A DNA stretch of 64,000 nucleotides. It comes from Phycisphaerales bacterium. GTDB taxonomy: Bacteria; Planctomycetota; Phycisphaerae; Phycisphaerales; UBA1924. The stretch lies in assembly GCA_020847535.1 (NCBI GenBank), contig JADLBU010000058.1, positions 1 through 64,000 of the forward strand, read 5' to 3'. Below, piece after piece: positions 49,767 through 60,886 of the stretch (positions within the stretch are counted from its first letter, which is position 1; every line of letters starts with the position of its first letter). Under the pieces are notes generated by a model, which saw nothing but the letters and a program-made list of their open reading frames with translations, was not told where the DNA came from and did not search any database. Both the position numbers and the translations under genes were made by a program.

Positions 49767-50300
49767 ATGGCAAGGATGGCCGCGAAGCGGGCGTTCACGC
49801 TGGTCGAGCTTTTGATCGTCGTGACGGTGCTGGGGATCGCCACGGCACTGGTGATCCCGTCGATGGGATCGGTCGGGGTGCTGCGGGTGCAGGCCGCGGT
49901 GCGGACGATCGTCGCCGATGTCACGCAGGTGCAGTCGGAGGCCCTGGCGTATCAGCAGGGCCGGGCGATCGTGTTCGACGCTGACGAGAGCTCCTGGTCG
50001 GTGCTCGAGATCAACGGGGCCGAGCTGGCGCCCGAGACCGACACGCTGTGGAACACAAGGATTGCCGGCAAGGACTTCGGGGACTCGAGGATCTCGGCGA
50101 TCAACTTCGGGGATGAGTCGATCATCTACTTCGACGAGATGGGAGCTCCGGTGGATGCGCCGCTGAGCACCAACTCGGCGGCCACGGGGTCGCTGGAAGT
50201 GACGGGCGCGGGCCAGACGTTCCGCCTGACGGTGGAGGCGTACACGGGTCGCGTCGTGGTATCGAACGTCGATGATGCACAGGCAGGCGGGGGCGGCTGA
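49767..50300 (+). CDS. GspH-like minor pseudopilin
   Basis: A 177-residue protein with leader MARMAAKRA followed by FTLVELLIVVTVLGIATALVIPSM. The longer C-terminal beta-rich domain with VRTIVADVTQVQSEALAYQQ and the RAIVFD strand fit the GspH/FimT type. Cleavage follows Ala. Start could be the ATG at 49767 or 49776. It ends 23 bp before the next small gene. Confidence 0.82.
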   Translation: MARMAAKRAFTLVELLIVVTVLGIATALVIPSMGSVGVLRVQAAVRTIVADVTQVQSEALAYQQGRAIVFDADESSWSVLEINGAELAPETDTLWNTRIAGKDFGDSRISAINFGDESIIYFDEMGAPVDAPLSTNSAATGSLEVTGAGQTFRLTVEAYTGRVVVSNVDDAQAGGGG

Positions 50301-50323
50301 GCGGGCCGCGTGTGGAGCAGGGC

Positions 50324-50518
50324 ATGTCCAAGAGACGAACCAGTCCGGCACTCATATTGGCGATGGTCGCTCTGGCTGGAGTGCTCCTTTGGGCCAAGCT
50401 TCGGTTGGTAAGCAACATGCCCCGCTCGGTCTATGCCGAGCCGAAGGCGAAGGCCGTGGATCCCGCGCCCGCTTCGGGCGCTGCCACGGACACTCCCGCG
50501 GCGGCGCGGGCGCACTAG
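50324..50518 (+). CDS. Small single-pass membrane protein
   Basis: A 64-residue protein: basic N-terminus, one hydrophobic segment (ALILAMVALAGVLLWAKL), and an Ala/Pro-rich exported tail. GGAG lies 7 nt before the ATG. No family recognised. The tight spacing after the GspH-like gene suggests a role in the same apparatus. Confidence 0.55.
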   Translation: MSKRRTSPALILAMVALAGVLLWAKLRLVSNMPRSVYAEPKAKAVDPAPASGAATDTPAAARAH

Positions 50519-50831
50519 ATCCGCGCGCGATTCCATGCGCAGCGGGTGATGCTTGCTTTCACGGTTATCACGGCGACACGAAGTTCTGGGACCTGGCGCA
50601 TCTGGCGTCCAAGGGCCGCCTATCGGTCCGTATGGCCCCAACCTCCCTGAACAACCCGGGCCTTGGTGATCGGCCCAAAGTCGGCGCATCGGAACGACGA
50701 CAAATCCGGTGCGCCCATCTCCTTGTGTTGGATCTGATGTGTGTTTTGTGCTGGGCGTTCGGGGTTTTCGGGCCGCCTTCCCCGGCCGTGAACTCGGACC
50801 TTCCAGGACGTCAAGAACGAGGTGTTCGGTG
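50519..50831. other. Intergenic region upstream of the secretin gene
   Basis: About 310 bp with no supported gene. It may carry a separate promoter for the secretin; no convincing elements were found. Confidence 0.45.
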
Positions 50832-53540
50832 ATGACCACTCGGCAGACATCGCGGCATATGTTCATCTCCCGTGCTCTGGCCCGCGTGGGCATCGCCCCG
50901 GCGCTGGCCCTGGCCCTGTCGGCCGGCACCGCGCTGGGCCAGCCGGTGCCACCAGCGCCGGTCAATCCCCAGGGCGGACCGATCGCCCAACCCGCGGCTC
51001 CGACGCACAGCGCCACCGCCGGCGCGGCATCCTCGATGGTGCCCACCGGAGAGCAGACCAAGAAGAAGGTCGGCACCGATGACTCCGAGTCGATCGGGGA
51101 CGTCAAGGTCAGCCCCGACCAGATCGTTGACCTGCACGTCAAGGACGAGGACCTGACCCGGGTGCTGGAACTGCTGGCGATCCAGAGCCAGCGGAACATC
51201 ATCCCGACCAAGAGCGTGGCGGCCCGCGTGAGCGCGAACCTCTACGGCGTCACGTTCTACGAAGCCCTCGACGCCCTGCTGCACCCCAACGGCTTCGGCT
51301 GGATGGAGCGGAACAACCGCATCGAGGTGTACACCCTCGAGGAGCTCAAGCAGATCGAGGCCGCCAGCCGGGTGCGGATCGCCAAGGTCATCAAGCTCAA
51401 CTACCTGAACGCGATCGATGCGGGGGCGTTCGTCGAGGCCCTGCTCTCCGAGGGCGGGCAGATCAAGACCAACGGCAAGACATCCACGTTTGCGATCCCG
51501 GAGAAGACGCCCGTCGGCCAAGACGACTTCGCCAACGATGCGATGCTCGTGGTCTACGACTACGAGGAGAACGTGGGCGAGATCGAGCGTCTGATCAAGG
51601 AGATCGACACGCGGCCATCGCAGGTGCTGGTCGAGGCGACCATCCTGCAGACCCAGCTCAACGAGGCCAACGCCTTCGGCGTGGATTTCGCGGTGCTGGG
51701 TGATCTGAACTTCATCGATTTCTCGGGGTCGGGCGGCGCGCTGAGCGCGGTCAACAGCCTGATCGGCGGCAAGGCCAAGACGCTGGGCGCGGGAGATATC
51801 CCGGTCCCCGGCACCGACGGCGAGGGGCGGGCGATCGTCTCCAGCCCCGGCAACACCGCCGGCCCCGGCACGATCAAGCTGGGCCTGGTGGACAACGACG
51901 TCGCGGTCTTCCTGAAGATGCTCGACGAGGTCGGGGACACCACAATCATCTCGAACCCCAAGGTGCTCGCCCTCAACCGCCAGCCCGCCCGCGTGCTGGT
52001 CGGTCGCAAGGTCGGCTACCTGAACACGACATCGACCGACACGACGACGACACAGTCGGTCGAGTTCCTGGACACGGGTACGCAGCTGTACTTCCGTCCC
52101 TTCGTGACCAACGAGGGCCTGATCCGGCTGGAACTCAAGCCCGCGGTGTCGGAAGCGGTCATCCGAGATGCCAGGGATGCGACCGGCGCTGCCGTCACCA
52201 TTCCCGACGAGATCACCAACGAGATCGTGACCAACGTGCTGGTGCGCGATGGCCAGACGGTGGTGCTCGGAGGGCTGTTCCGGGAAGCCACGCAATCCAG
52301 CCGCCGGCAGGTCCCGTTCCTGGGCGATATCCCGATCCTGGGCGCTGCGTTCCGCGGGCACGACGATGAGACCTCGCGCAACGAGATCATCTTCATGGTC
52401 ACCCCTTCGATCGTCAGCGATCAGGTGCTGGTGATGCAGGGCGAGCGCGGCAGCGAGCTGGTGGACAAGGTCCGAACCGGCTCCCGCGAGAGCCTGCTGC
52501 TGTGGAGCCGTGAGCGCATGAGCGGGCAGCTGCTGGTCGAGGCGGAGCGGCTTGCCTCCGAGGGCAAGACGAACGAGGCTCTGTTCAAGATCGAGCAGTC
52601 GCTGAGCATGAACCACACGCAGCCCGAGGCGATCGCCCTGCGTGAGAGGCTTGCGAATAAGAAGGTCGAGTGGCCGGCCCGCAACATGCTGGACCGGATC
52701 GTTCGCGGCGAGGCCGCCGGCAAGCCCGCTGCGTCCAAGCCGACGGATGTCTCCGAGCTGATCGATCAACCGACGGGCATCGTCCAGAACCCTGGGAACT
52801 CGACGGCGAGCCCGAACCTCGATGCCCCGGCGGCGAGCTCGGGTAACACGGGCAGTTCCTCGGATCAGCCCGCAGCGCCGGCTGCGACCGAAACAGCGCC
52901 GGTGGAGCCGGCGCCCACCGATGAAGGTGCAGCGTTGAGCGGCGAGCCGGTCAACACCGATCCGGCCGACACCGATTCAGCCAATTCCGAGTCAGGCAAC
53001 GCCGAGGCGAACCAGGAACAGACTCAGCCGATGGCCGAGCCCGCTTCCGATGTCCAGCCTGAAGCACAGCCGGAATCGCAGCCCGATGCCCAGGTGCAGC
53101 CTCAGGATGTGGAAGGCTCCACCACGGGTGAAGCTGTGCCGGAGACGATCGATCCCAGCTCGACGCAACCGCCCATCGATGGGCAGCCCGTCACTGCCGA
53201 CGGGACCGTTGAGAACGTGACCGCTTCGGTCGAGACCTCCGAGCCGATTCCGGCCCCCGAGCCCAACGCCGGGCTGGGGCAGTTGAGCTCGGAGGAAGGG
53301 ATCAGCGGCGAGCAGGTTGCCGATGTGACGGCGAGCACGGATCCGGCCGGGGTCGATTCCGGTCAGTACCTGCCGGCCTGGTCGTGGTTCTACACCGGCT
53401 TCCGCGGGATCTTCCTTCCCACGCAGGGCTTCTTCACGGCCTCTGTGAATCAGAGCCAGCCCGTCGATGGGCAGATCGAGCAGCCTTCGGACGGCGAGCA
53501 GCCCGACACCGTCAGCAACGCGCCCTCCGACAACGAGTAA
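50832..53540 (+). CDS. Secretin (GspD/PilQ family) with long acidic C-terminal extension
   Basis: A 902-residue outer-membrane secretin. A signal peptide (LARVGIAPALALALSAGTALG) is followed by an N0/STN-like domain (DLHVKDEDLTRVLELLAIQS), an N1-like domain, and the secretin core with VPFLGDIPILGAAF near residue 493 and MVTPSIV near 525. The remaining 375 residues are unusual: a helical repeat-like part (QLLVEAERLASEGKTNEALF), about 200 residues rich in Pro, Ala, Glu, Ser and Thr, then the aromatic block LPAWSWFYTGFRGIFLPTQG. GAGG lies 9 nt before the ATG at 50832; the frame is open 41 codons further upstream without support. Confidence 0.9.
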   Translation: MTTRQTSRHMFISRALARVGIAPALALALSAGTALGQPVPPAPVNPQGGPIAQPAAPTHSATAGAASSMVPTGEQTKKKVGTDDSESIGDVKVSPDQIVDLHVKDEDLTRVLELLAIQSQRNIIPTKSVAARVSANLYGVTFYEALDALLHPNGFGWMERNNRIEVYTLEELKQIEAASRVRIAKVIKLNYLNAIDAGAFVEALLSEGGQIKTNGKTSTFAIPEKTPVGQDDFANDAMLVVYDYEENVGEIERLIKEIDTRPSQVLVEATILQTQLNEANAFGVDFAVLGDLNFIDFSGSGGALSAVNSLIGGKAKTLGAGDIPVPGTDGEGRAIVSSPGNTAGPGTIKLGLVDNDVAVFLKMLDEVGDTTIISNPKVLALNRQPARVLVGRKVGYLNTTSTDTTTTQSVEFLDTGTQLYFRPFVTNEGLIRLELKPAVSEAVIRDARDATGAAVTIPDEITNEIVTNVLVRDGQTVVLGGLFREATQSSRRQVPFLGDIPILGAAFRGHDDETSRNEIIFMVTPSIVSDQVLVMQGERGSELVDKVRTGSRESLLLWSRERMSGQLLVEAERLASEGKTNEALFKIEQSLSMNHTQPEAIALRERLANKKVEWPARNMLDRIVRGEAAGKPAASKPTDVSELIDQPTGIVQNPGNSTASPNLDAPAASSGNTGSSSDQPAAPAATETAPVEPAPTDEGAALSGEPVNTDPADTDSANSESGNAEANQEQTQPMAEPASDVQPEAQPESQPDAQVQPQDVEGSTTGEAVPETIDPSSTQPPIDGQPVTADGTVENVTASVETSEPIPAPEPNAGLGQLSSEEGISGEQVADVTASTDPAGVDSGQYLPAWSWFYTGFRGIFLPTQGFFTASVNQSQPVDGQIEQPSDGEQPDTVSNAPSDNE

Positions 53541-53558
53541 TTCCACGCGATACAGGAC

Positions 53559-53574
53559 GGGCCGGGATGGCCCG
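53559..53574 (+). repeat. Hairpin between secretin and TPR lipoprotein genes
   Basis: CGGGCC-GGGAT-GGCCCG (a 6-bp stem) spans about 53,558-53,574 in the 75-bp gap. No T run follows. It may modulate the operon's downstream expression. Confidence 0.35.
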
Positions 53575-53615
53575 GCGATCGATCGCGCACGATGCCAGAG
53601 AGCAAGGAGCGAAGG

Positions 53616-54851
53616 ATGAATCGCGGAAAGTGCAACACAGTTCTCGGTCTTGCGGGGATCGGGCTGTTTACGACCCTGTCGCTGGTCGGGTGGGGGTGCG
53701 CGGGCCACGGCCAGTACACCTCCGAGCAGATCTCGGCCGCCAAGGAGAAGATGGCGGTCATGAAGAGCGCCACCGAATGGGAGATGGCCCGCCAGGCCTT
53801 CCTGTGCGGTGAGTTCGACAAGGCGCTCAAGGGTGTTGACCGATCGCTGGCGCTTGCTCCCAAGGTCGCCAAGAGCCATGTGCTCAAGGGCCGGATCCTG
53901 ATGGAGAGGAGCGATATGGAGGGGGCGATCGCCAGCTTCCAGGAGGCGATCACGATCGATGAGAAGCACATCGAGGCGATCTACCACCTCGGGCTTGCCT
54001 ACGAACGCCTGCTGCAGCGCGACAAGGCCCTGGAGCAATACACGAAGGCGTCGGAGCTGGAGCCTCAGAACGCGCAGTACGTGATCGCCGCGACCGAGCT
54101 ATTGATCGATTCGGGCAAGGTGGATGAGGCGCGGGCGTTCGTCGAATCCCGCAGCGAGGCATTCACCAACACCGCCGGCATCAAGCAGACCCTTGGTCAC
54201 ATCGCGATGATCCAGGGGCGTACTGACGATGCGGTCGCCCTCTTCAACCAGGCCCGCCTGCTCGCCCCGGATGACCTGACCCTTATCGAGGATCTGACGC
54301 GGGCGCAGATCACCGCCGCGGATTACGGAGATGCCGAGGGCAATCTCGAGCGGCTGCTCTCCAACGAAGTGAACAAGGATCGGCGGGACCTCAGGCTCCT
54401 GCGGGCGCGATGCCTCATCGAGATCGATCGCCCGCTCGAGGCCCGAGAGATCATCATCAAGCTGACGCAGAATTCGGATACCTCAAGCGATGTCGAATCG
54501 TGGATCCTCCTGGGCAACCTCTCCTACCAGCTCAAGGATGCAAACCGGACGCGCCTGGCATCGCAGCGGATCATCGGCCTGGCGCCGGATCGCCCGGATG
54601 GGTATCTTCTGCGGGGTCTCCAGCAGCGCCGCCAAGGCCAGTACGATGCAGCGCTGAAGAGCTTTGAGGAAGCCGTCTCGCACGACAGGACCGGCAACTC
54701 GCTGATCCTGCGCGGCCTGACGCATCGCGACATGGGCAAGATGGACCTGGCTCGCGCCAGCTTCCAGCAGGCCCTGGAGCGGGATCCTCAGAATGCGGAG
54801 GCGAGCCAACTCCTGAGTACCGCTGTCGCTTCGGTGGAATCGGACAGTTGA
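53616..54851 (+). CDS. TPR-repeat lipoprotein
   Basis: A 411-residue exported protein. The signal peptide (TVLGLAGIGLFTTLSLVGWGC) ends in a plausible lipobox Cys. The rest is a chain of TPR repeats, for example MARQAFLCGEFDKALKGVDRSLAL, AIYHLGLAYERLLQRDKALEQY and GLQQRRQGQYDAALKSFEEAV. It resembles pilotins and PilF/GspS-like proteins that help secretin assembly. GGAG lies 6 nt before the ATG at 53616. It ends the pilin/secretin cluster; the next gene has an unrelated function. Confidence 0.82.
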   Translation: MNRGKCNTVLGLAGIGLFTTLSLVGWGCAGHGQYTSEQISAAKEKMAVMKSATEWEMARQAFLCGEFDKALKGVDRSLALAPKVAKSHVLKGRILMERSDMEGAIASFQEAITIDEKHIEAIYHLGLAYERLLQRDKALEQYTKASELEPQNAQYVIAATELLIDSGKVDEARAFVESRSEAFTNTAGIKQTLGHIAMIQGRTDDAVALFNQARLLAPDDLTLIEDLTRAQITAADYGDAEGNLERLLSNEVNKDRRDLRLLRARCLIEIDRPLEAREIIIKLTQNSDTSSDVESWILLGNLSYQLKDANRTRLASQRIIGLAPDRPDGYLLRGLQQRRQGQYDAALKSFEEAVSHDRTGNSLILRGLTHRDMGKMDLARASFQQALERDPQNAEASQLLSTAVASVESDS

Positions 54852-54908
54852 CCTGATCCCCGGAAGGCTCGCCGATCCCCTTGGCGATGTTCCTCCCTAC
54901 GCTGGGGC

Positions 54909-56186
54909 GTGGCCAAGAAACCGGCGGCCAAACCGGCCGCCTCCTCATCCCGAAAGTCCGCTTCGCGCCCGGGGTCTGCCCCGGGCGTGATCGATTTCGC
55001 TGGTGCAGCACCTGTCCCTCGCGACGCCGGGGTTCCGGTGGTTCGACCTGGATTGATGCGCGACATCCTGGGCCAGGGACGGGCCATCTCGACGCTGGCG
55101 GCGGCGATGCAGTCGGGACGACTCCACCATGCGTGGATCTTCCACGGACCATCGGGCGTCGGGAAGTTCACGACGGCCCTGGCGTTTGCGGCGGCGATCC
55201 TTGATCCCACGACCAAGGTCAATCGCTCCGATAACTTGCCCACGCCCGAGCCCGGCAGCGCTGTGCAGCGGCTGCTTTCGTCGGGGACACATCCCGACCT
55301 CCACATCATCACCAAGGAACTCGCCGCGTTCAGCGATGACCAGAAGGTCAGGGATGGCAAGCGGATCACGATTGCCAAGGATGTGGTCGATACTCATCTC
55401 ATACAACCTGCGGGCCTTGCGCCTGGCATGAGCGTGGGGGGGATGGCGAGCAAGGTGTTCATCGTTGATGAGGCGGAGCTCTTGGATCGCTCGCCGTTTT
55501 ACGCGCCGGTACAGAACTCGATCCTCAAGACGCTCGAGGAGCCCTCCGCGGGCAACGTCATCATCCTGGTCACCAGCGCGGAGGATCGCCTGTTGCCGAC
55601 GATCCGCAGCCGTTGTCAGCGGGTCGCGTTCGGCCGGCTTGATTCGGCGGGGATGAACATGTGGATGCAGCGGGCGAGCGCGGAGGTTCCCAAGGAGTCG
55701 GCGGCGTGGCTGCTGCAATACGCGGATGGATCCCCGGGAGATCTGCTGCGGGGGATCCAGACGGGGATCCCCGAGTGGCACCACAAGCTTGGTCCGATGC
55801 TCTCCGATATCGAGCGGGGCCGGGCATCGGCCGAGCTGGGCGCGGCGATGGCTGCGCTGATCGAGGCCGAGGCCCAGCGGGTCGCCAAGGCATCCCCCAA
55901 CGCCAGCAAGGAAGCCGCGAACAAGACCGCCGCCGATGCCATGTTCCGCCTTGTTGCTGAGCATTTCCGCGGGGGGCTGCGCGGTGTGGCGGGCGGTAGT
56001 GGTGGGGGGGGGAGTGGGGGTACGGGGGGTGGGGGGCAGGTCAGGAGGATCCAGGCCCGGCTGCGATGCATCGACCTGATTGCGGAGGCCGAGCGGCAGA
56101 TGGATTCCAATGTCCAGGCGTTGTTTGTCTGCTCGAATCTGGTTGCCCAGATGTGTGTGACGATGGAGGCGGCCGCGGCGGGATAA
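54909..56186 (+). CDS. holB: DNA polymerase III subunit delta'
   Basis: A 425-residue AAA+ clamp-loader subunit. After a disordered Ala/Lys-rich N-terminus come ILGQGRAISTLAAAMQSGRLHHAWIF, the P-loop GPSGVGKFTTAL, DEAELL (Walker B-like), and the sensor segment ILVTSAEDRLLPTIRSRCQ. It works with delta and tau/gamma to load the sliding clamp. A Gly/Ser linker of about 15 residues (GGSGGGGSGGTGGGG) near the C-terminus is coded by a G tract. The start is GTG at 54909 without a clear ribosome binding site. Confidence 0.85.
   Translation: MAKKPAAKPAASSSRKSASRPGSAPGVIDFAGAAPVPRDAGVPVVRPGLMRDILGQGRAISTLAAAMQSGRLHHAWIFHGPSGVGKFTTALAFAAAILDPTTKVNRSDNLPTPEPGSAVQRLLSSGTHPDLHIITKELAAFSDDQKVRDGKRITIAKDVVDTHLIQPAGLAPGMSVGGMASKVFIVDEAELLDRSPFYAPVQNSILKTLEEPSAGNVIILVTSAEDRLLPTIRSRCQRVAFGRLDSAGMNMWMQRASAEVPKESAAWLLQYADGSPGDLLRGIQTGIPEWHHKLGPMLSDIERGRASAELGAAMAALIEAEAQRVAKASPNASKEAANKTAADAMFRLVAEHFRGGLRGVAGGSGGGGSGGTGGGGQVRRIQARLRCIDLIAEAERQMDSNVQALFVCSNLVAQMCVTMEAAAAG
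55985..56040 (+). repeat. G-rich tract coding a Gly/Ser linker in holB
   Basis: Runs of 4-9 G separated by short spacers, in the same style as the tracts at 1, 33,510, 35,071 and in ruvA. Slippage here would often shift the frame and truncate delta'. Confidence 0.75.
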
Positions 56187-56281
56187 TGAGGCAGGGTCTT
56201 GGGCCGGACGACCCCGATCGCATATCGTTGGGATTGATGCCCTCCCGCCGGACCCGGCGGCGAGGCCGGAGAGATGTGACC

Positions 56282-57772
56282 ATGGCGCACGCGAAGTCCA
56301 CCAACCCCAACGAGTTCATCCTCCCGGACCTGGGGGAGGGTGTGCATGAGGCCGAACTGATCAAGTGGCGCGTGAAGGTGGGGGATAAGGTCGCCGAGCA
56401 CGACATCCTGGCGGAGATGGAGACGGACAAGGCGCTGGTCGAGGTTCCAAGCCCGCGGGATGGTGTGATCGCCGCCCTGCACGGCAACGAGGGTGAGATC
56501 CTGCACGTCGGCAATGTGCTGGTGTCCTATGAGGGTGCCGGCGGCGCAGCATCGGCGGGCACGGCGGCGATCGAGGAGACCGCGCCACCGCAGGTCGCCC
56601 AGCCGGCCGCGCGGAACACCGCTTCGGCCGGTTCCCTTTCGAAGAACGGTTCGGCCCACAGCGGCGCATCCAAGGCCGAGGAGAACGAGGATGCCGGCAC
56701 TGTCGTCGGCAACATGTCCGGAGGGATCGCCGGCGTCTCCGGTGCGCCCGGGAAGGCCTTGGCGACCCCCGCGGTCCGGCGGCTGGCGCGAGATCTGGGT
56801 GTCGATATCGATGGGATCGCCGGCAGTGGTATCGGCGGCCGGGTGACCGAGAAGGATGTTCGAGGGGCCAGCACCGGCAGCGCCAAGCAGCAGCGGTCCG
56901 GGGGTTCCTGCGACATGGGTGAGCCATCGATCCCGGCATCGGTCCCGGCAGCGCGGATGCCTTCAGCGCCGGCTCGCACACCCGCACCGACGCGTCCAGC
57001 GCTGGATCGCGGGGTTCCGGCGGCGGCGATGGCGCGTTCGCCGGTTGTGCAGGCCGAGGGCGATACGCGGATCCCGTTCCGTGGTGTCCGTCGCACGATC
57101 GCCAACCGGCTCCGTGAGTCGGTGAGCCAGGCCGTCCACTTCAACGTGATGGATGAGGCGGATGTCTCCGCCCTGGATGGCCTACGGAGAAAGCTTGCGG
57201 CGGCGAGCGGAGAGAAGATCAGCTTCCTGCCGTTCGTGTGCTCGGCGGTCGCGCGCATCCTGCGGCGCACCGAGTTCCGCATGCTCAACTGCACGGTCGA
57301 TGATGGCGCCAACAACGGCGAGGGTGAGATCATCCAGCACCGCGCTGTGCATCTGGGGATCGCCACCGATACCGAGAACGGCCTGATGGTGCCCGTGATC
57401 CGTGATACCGATTCGCTCGGCGTGCTGGAGATTGGCCGCCAGATCACAGGGATCGCCGCCGCCGCCCGCAACCGCAGCATCCCGCGCGACCAGCTCATGG
57501 GCTCGACGTTCACCATCAGCAACGTCGGGAGCCACGCGGGCCGCTTCGCAACTCCGATCATCAATTATCCCGAAGTCGGCATCCTTGCCGTCGGTCGGGC
57601 ACGGCAGTCGCCGGTCATCCGCGGCGGCGGCATCTTTGTCGGCAACCTGCTGCCGTTGAGCCTGGCGTGCGATCATCGCGTGGTCGATGGCGCCACCGCG
57701 GCGATGGCCCTGGCGGGGATCATCGAGCTGCTGCAGGATCCGGAGCAGATTCTGGGCCCGGCGCGGGGATGA
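56282..57772 (+). CDS. 2-oxo acid dehydrogenase E2 (dihydrolipoyl acyltransferase)
   Basis: A 496-residue core subunit of a pyruvate or branched-chain 2-oxo acid dehydrogenase. The lipoyl domain has Lys50 in METDKALVEV; a Gly/Ser/Ala-rich linker leads to the E3-binding domain (TPAVRRLARDLGVDIDGIAGSGIGGRVTEKDV), then the acetyltransferase domain with DHRVVDGATAA (His near 462) and FTISNVGSHAG. The E1 and E3 genes are not adjacent. The ATG at 56282 has a weak GGAG site 11 nt upstream. Substrate cannot be decided. Confidence 0.9.
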   Translation: MAHAKSTNPNEFILPDLGEGVHEAELIKWRVKVGDKVAEHDILAEMETDKALVEVPSPRDGVIAALHGNEGEILHVGNVLVSYEGAGGAASAGTAAIEETAPPQVAQPAARNTASAGSLSKNGSAHSGASKAEENEDAGTVVGNMSGGIAGVSGAPGKALATPAVRRLARDLGVDIDGIAGSGIGGRVTEKDVRGASTGSAKQQRSGGSCDMGEPSIPASVPAARMPSAPARTPAPTRPALDRGVPAAAMARSPVVQAEGDTRIPFRGVRRTIANRLRESVSQAVHFNVMDEADVSALDGLRRKLAAASGEKISFLPFVCSAVARILRRTEFRMLNCTVDDGANNGEGEIIQHRAVHLGIATDTENGLMVPVIRDTDSLGVLEIGRQITGIAAAARNRSIPRDQLMGSTFTISNVGSHAGRFATPIINYPEVGILAVGRARQSPVIRGGGIFVGNLLPLSLACDHRVVDGATAAMALAGIIELLQDPEQILGPARG

Positions 57773-57857
57773 GCACACGCGTGGGAGCGCGCGGGTTGCT
57801 CTTCGGGACAACCCATGGCACGCGGACGTGGCACGCGTAGCAACCCGTGGTACGAGA

Positions 57858-58595
57858 GTGAGTTCATCAGAGGTCCGCATCATCCACGAGTCCGAACGCT
57901 TTGTCGTCATCGACAAGCCGTCGATGATGCTGTCCGTGCCGGGCCGCGGAGAGCACAAGCAGGACTGCGTGGCGACGCGCGTGAGGGCGATGATTCCGCG
58001 TGGGAGCGGCCCGCTCACCGTGCATCGGCTGGATTACGAGACCAGCGGGCTGATGGTCTTTGCGCTGGATGAGGAATCGCACCGCTACCTGTCGCGAGCG
58101 TTTGAGGAGCGGCGCGTGCGCAAGGTGTACCTCGCGTTGCTGGCCGGGTGGCTGAAGGATGACCGGGGCCGCATCGATCTGCCCCTGCGCGCGGATATCG
58201 AGCAGTGGCCGAGGCCGGTGCATGTTGTTGATCACGTGCATGGCAAGGAGGCAAGCACGCAGTGGCGGGTGATCATGCGCGAGTGTCTGACGCGCGAGAA
58301 GGCCAAGTCGATACCGGTGGCGAGCACGGGCGCAGAGGCGGGTGTGGCCTTTCCTGCGGGCGCATCGTGGCCCATCGATGAGATGCATGTCACGCGTGTG
58401 AGGTTTGATCCGCTGACGGGGCGATCCCATCAATTGCGGGTGCATTCGGCCTCGGGGCTTGGCGCGGCGATCGTGGGTGATCCGTTGTATGGAGGGCTTC
58501 CCGCGAGCCGGCTGATGCTGCACGCGAGCGAGCTTGAGTTCGTGCCGCCCGACGCTGCCGAGCCGCTCGCGTTTGCGAGTCCCGCGCCGTTCTGA
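57858..58595 (+). CDS. RluA-family RNA pseudouridine synthase
   Basis: A 245-residue enzyme isomerising uridine in rRNA or tRNA. The catalytic Asp is in HRLDYETSGLMVFAL, preceded by the VIDKPSMMLSVPGRG entry segment and followed by VRKVYLALLAGW and FDPLTGRSHQLRVHSA. No S4 domain is visible. The start is uncertain: GTG at 57858 begins the recognisable domain; earlier frame-mates run into the E2 gene. It is followed by the promoter and gene of the initiator tRNA. Confidence 0.85.
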   Translation: MSSSEVRIIHESERFVVIDKPSMMLSVPGRGEHKQDCVATRVRAMIPRGSGPLTVHRLDYETSGLMVFALDEESHRYLSRAFEERRVRKVYLALLAGWLKDDRGRIDLPLRADIEQWPRPVHVVDHVHGKEASTQWRVIMRECLTREKAKSIPVASTGAEAGVAFPAGASWPIDEMHVTRVRFDPLTGRSHQLRVHSASGLGAAIVGDPLYGGLPASRLMLHASELEFVPPDAAEPLAFASPAPF

Positions 58596-58675
58596 GGTCG
58601 TGCGAGCTGCATTCTGGATCGACCGAAGAATGCGGTCAAATCACCCTGTATTGCCGCATGTTCGGCGTCTTTTCG

Positions 58676-58704
58676 TTGACTCGCCTCGGAGAGCAACCTA
58701 AGAC
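58676..58704 (+). promoter_or_regulatory. Sigma-70-type promoter of the initiator tRNA gene
   Basis: TTGACT and TAAGAC separated by 17 bp, placed so that transcription would start about 5 bp before the tRNA. This is the clearest promoter in the window. Confidence 0.7.
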
Positions 58705-58715
58705 TGTGGCAAGAC

Positions 58716-60604
<1,889 letters not shown>

Positions 60605-60608
<4 letters not shown>

Positions 60609-60886
60609 GTCGCGGCGTGACTCCCGTTGGTCGAGTCGCTTGGACCCGGTGTCACGAGGAGTGGCGGCATGCTCGGGGAAGGCAAGGGACAGGGCGGGAC
60701 AGGAGCGGCAGAAGTCGCCGAAGATTCGAGGCCACGGTGCTGGGCGTCCCACTCATCGAGCAGCAGGCGTGAGAGAACCTCGCCGCGGTGCTGCCAGCGC
60801 GATGCCGACGCCGATGTGGGCGTGCCAGCACGGGTCTGGGTACGCAGGCGCGGTGAAGAAGTGGGGGTGGGACCGAGCGGCGTCAT
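60605..60886 (-). CDS. Small Pro/Ser-rich protein of the integrated element
   Basis: A 93-residue protein of unrecognised family. It has a Thr/Ser/Pro-rich N-terminus, a short helical core (SRWQHRGEVLSRLLLDEWDAQ) and a Pro/Ser-rich tail. Composition alone would make it doubtful, but its ATG overlaps the preceding stop (ATGA) and its stop overlaps the recombinase ATG (ATGA), so it sits exactly in a translational-coupling chain. It may be a recombination directionality or regulatory factor; that is speculation. Confidence 0.5.
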
